Below, in pieces: positions 5,305 to 6,462 of a DNA stretch of 6,462 bases. Within the stretch, counting starts at the first letter, position 1. The number at the start of each line of letters is the position of its first letter. The notes beneath the pieces are model-generated. The model saw only the letters and a list, made by a program, of their open reading frames with translations, was not told the origin of the DNA and did no database searches. The translations under genes and the position numbers were made by a program. The stretch is from Acidobacteriota bacterium (GTDB lineage: Bacteria; Acidobacteriota; UBA890): contig JAUWTE010000189.1 in NCBI GenBank assembly GCA_030609765.1, positions 1-6,462 of the forward strand, written 5' to 3'.

Positions 5305-6102
5305 CTACTCCGGGCGGGGGAGGCGGCTCGAGGCTGGGTACCAGTCGACGATCCGAACCTCGATTTCCGGGGTGTCTTCCAGCTGCCACTTGAAGACGTC
5401 GAGGTCACTGCCGCGGTAGTGGTATGGGTAGACGACCTTGGGCTTGAACTTCTTCACGCATTCGGCCGCCTCACCCGGGCTCATCGTGAAGGGTAGGTTC
5501 ATGCAAACGAAGGCGATGTCGATGTTCTCCAGAGTCTGGACTTCCTCGATGCACTCGGTGTCGCCCGAGATGTAGATGCGCTTGCCGCCCAGCGTCACCA
5601 CGTAGCCATTACCCCGACCCATGGGATGGTAGACGACATCTTTTGCCGGGCCATGCTCGATGTTGTAGGCCGGAATCGCCTGGATGTAGACATCGTCGAC
5701 CATCTCTCCCAGACCGTTCTTCAGGGCGATATCCACGCCGCCCCACTCGTCGGCTACGGCCGGGGGGGCAACCACCTTCGCTCCGAGAGCCATCAGCATG
5801 GTGGCGGCCTCGCGGTCAAAATGATCGCCGTGCGTGTCGGTGATCAGAACGATATCGGCGTCAGGGAAATCGTAGTAGTCGACCCGGCTCGTCGGGTCCA
5901 CCTGAATCACGGTGTCGCCGTACTGGAGCAAGAGGCTGGCGTGAAAGAGCGGCAACACGTACACCTCACCGAAGTCGGGCTCGGTGTATACGGGCCCCTC
6001 CTGGGCCTCCTGGGCCTCCTGAGCCTCCTGAGCAGCGGGCGCGGTGGACACGAGAAGTGCCAGGGCGAGGAGTAGAACGGCGGAAACGGCTGCAGATCGC
6101 AT
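5305..6102 (-). CDS. Secreted metallo-beta-lactamase-fold hydrolase, UlaG-like
   Basis: The product is 265 residues. A signal peptide (1-24: MRSAAV, then an Ala/Leu-rich core, then TAPAAQ) precedes a short Glu-Ala-Gln repeat (about 24-35) and the MBL domain (about 44-260). FHASLLLQYGDTVIQVDP (53-70) is the first strand pair of UlaG-like enzymes. The metal loop is D89-T-H91-G-D93-H94 in LITDTHGDHFD. Further probable ligands are H159 (VVYHPMGRGNGYV), D181 (YISGDTE) and H228 (YPYHYRG). The FTMSPGEAAECVKKFKPK segment (205-222) is also typical. The first position of the HxHxDH motif is Asp instead of His; I recall this variant in related proteins, so it need not mean loss of activity. UlaG itself is an ascorbate-6-phosphate lactonase, but most relatives have no known substrate, and export to the periplasm makes that reaction unlikely here. 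ATG 6102 is supported by GAGG 7 nt upstream and by the signal peptide. It lies 59 bp after the DUF1499 gene on the same strand, so co-transcription is possible. Confidence 0.9.
   Translation of the reverse strand: MRSAAVSAVLLLALALLVSTAPAAQEAQEAQEAQEGPVYTEPDFGEVYVLPLFHASLLLQYGDTVIQVDPTSRVDYYDFPDADIVLITDTHGDHFDREAATMLMALGAKVVAPPAVADEWGGVDIALKNGLGEMVDDVYIQAIPAYNIEHGPAKDVVYHPMGRGNGYVVTLGGKRIYISGDTECIEEVQTLENIDIAFVCMNLPFTMSPGEAAECVKKFKPKVVYPYHYRGSDLDVFKWQLEDTPEIEVRIVDWYPASSRLPRPE
5997..6032 (-). repeat. Four tandem 9-bp repeats encoding Glu-Ala-Gln units
   Basis: Four consecutive 9-base units (plus strand cctcctggg twice, then cctcctgag twice) lie in frame in the hydrolase gene. On the minus strand they encode repeated Q-E-A triplets directly after the predicted signal-peptide cleavage site. 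The two halves differ by one base, which suggests two rounds of duplication. Because each unit is three codons, copy-number change would keep the frame. Confidence 0.85.
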
Positions 6103-6109
6103 CGTGTGG

Positions 6110-6113
6110 CCTC
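6110..6113 (-). promoter_or_regulatory. Ribosome binding site of the secreted hydrolase
   Basis: GAGG on the minus strand, 7 nt before the ATG at 6102. It supports the start that yields a complete signal peptide. The remaining 59-bp gap to the DUF1499 stop shows no convincing promoter boxes or terminator hairpin. Confidence 0.5.
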
Positions 6114-6161
6114 GCTGTCGTAGAGAGATGGGTCCTGATGACCTGTGTTCACCAGAGAATA

Positions 6162-6462
6162 TCAGCCGGACGATGACCGAGTCCGCATTTCTCGTCGGTC
6201 TCCGTTCTCGACACTTTCACCGACGAGCTGCAGGAATGCCTGGATGCGGCGTGCATTGGCGCCGAAATCGCCGCGTCCGATACGAGACCTCGACCGCATT
6301 TGTACCCGGCAACCGTCCCCACCTCGCGCCTCGACCCAGACGCGGATGTCATCAACGAAGCGCAGTAGGGGGGTCGTTGCCTCGGCCTCCAACCATCCAT
6401 CGTGCGGCGTCTCTGAGACAATTCGCCAGCCCGTCATCAGGCGGGCAGTCATGAACACCAGG
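6162..6462 (-). CDS. DUF1499 family protein, C-terminal part (5' end outside window)
   Basis: Ninety-nine complete codons are visible, with a TGA stop at 6162-6164; the frame stays open to the right edge. The visible sequence follows the DUF1499 pattern as I know it. GWRIVSETPHDGWLEAEATT is followed by LLRFVDDIRVWVEA, then by CRVQMRSRSRIGRGDFGANA and RRIQAFLQLV. The diagnostic core is the RFVDD strand and the RSRSRxGxxDxGANxxRI segment near the C-terminus, which is complete here. A short polar tail (GESVENGDRREMRTRSSSG) ends the protein. DUF1499 proteins are small, often membrane-anchored or exported, and lack a firm biochemical role, so no function is assigned. The GTG at 6458 and ATG at 6452 are in frame, but they probably are not starts, because the family's N-terminal half would be missing. 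The gene precedes the secreted hydrolase on the same strand. Confidence 0.82.
   Translation of the reverse strand, partial: LVFMTARLMTGWRIVSETPHDGWLEAEATTPLLRFVDDIRVWVEARGGDGCRVQMRSRSRIGRGDFGANARRIQAFLQLVGESVENGDRREMRTRSSSG

Noticed and set aside
5294..5320. Possible terminator between the convergent rhodanese and hydrolase genes
   Set aside because: The gap is only 11 bp, and the best pairing found is a 5-bp GC stem with a 13-nt loop and no T-run.
6103..6161. Promoter in front of the secreted hydrolase
   Set aside because: No pair of -35 and -10 like boxes at plausible spacing could be found, so none is claimed.

Overview
The window is GC-rich chromosomal DNA with short, conventional intergenic gaps and clear Shine-Dalgarno sites. 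It carries a PBP4-type peptidase with a signal peptide, a large GT-C-like membrane protein and a secreted metallo-hydrolase. This suggests a Gram-negative-type, high-GC environmental bacterium. The FIMAH-type tail at the left edge fits lineages such as Acidobacteriota, Myxococcota or Gemmatimonadota, but that placement is inference from remembered family distribution, and the phylum cannot be fixed from this sequence. No tRNA, rRNA, CRISPR array, transposase or integrase is visible.

Layout. (1) Positions 1-199 (+): the last 65 codons of a protein ending in a FIMAH-like helical domain. (2) 200-317: a convergent gap with a 14-bp inverted repeat and a short degenerate copy of the dacB 3' end. 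(3) 318-4547 (-): three co-directional genes, read right to left. They are a small CPxC-knuckle protein (4236-4547), a D-alanyl-D-alanine carboxypeptidase/endopeptidase of the PBP4/S13 family (2777-4132), and a polytopic GT-C-like membrane protein with a C-terminal soluble domain (318-2741). (4) 4548-4843: a divergent intergenic region. (5) 4844-5293 (+): a single-domain rhodanese with an intact active-site cysteine. (6) 5305-6102 (-): a secreted UlaG-like metallo-beta-lactamase-fold hydrolase, convergent with the rhodanese. (7) 6162-6462 (-): the 3' part of a DUF1499 gene that runs off the right edge.

The best-supported functional unit is dacB plus the GT-C-like gene. They are adjacent, on the same strand and nearly overlapping, and both products belong to the envelope: one trims or cleaves peptidoglycan peptides, and the other probably transfers a sugar from a lipid carrier at the membrane. 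The rest looks like ordinary housekeeping or accessory content.

The most unusual observation is that the GT-C-like gene is bracketed by two direct copies of the dacB 3' end (2777-2812, inside dacB, and 250-285, just beyond the GT-C stop). They are 31/36 identical by hand count and preserve the same in-frame C-terminal tail and stop codon. This looks like a scar of gene duplication or gene insertion. I found no clear evidence of a wholly new multi-gene system.
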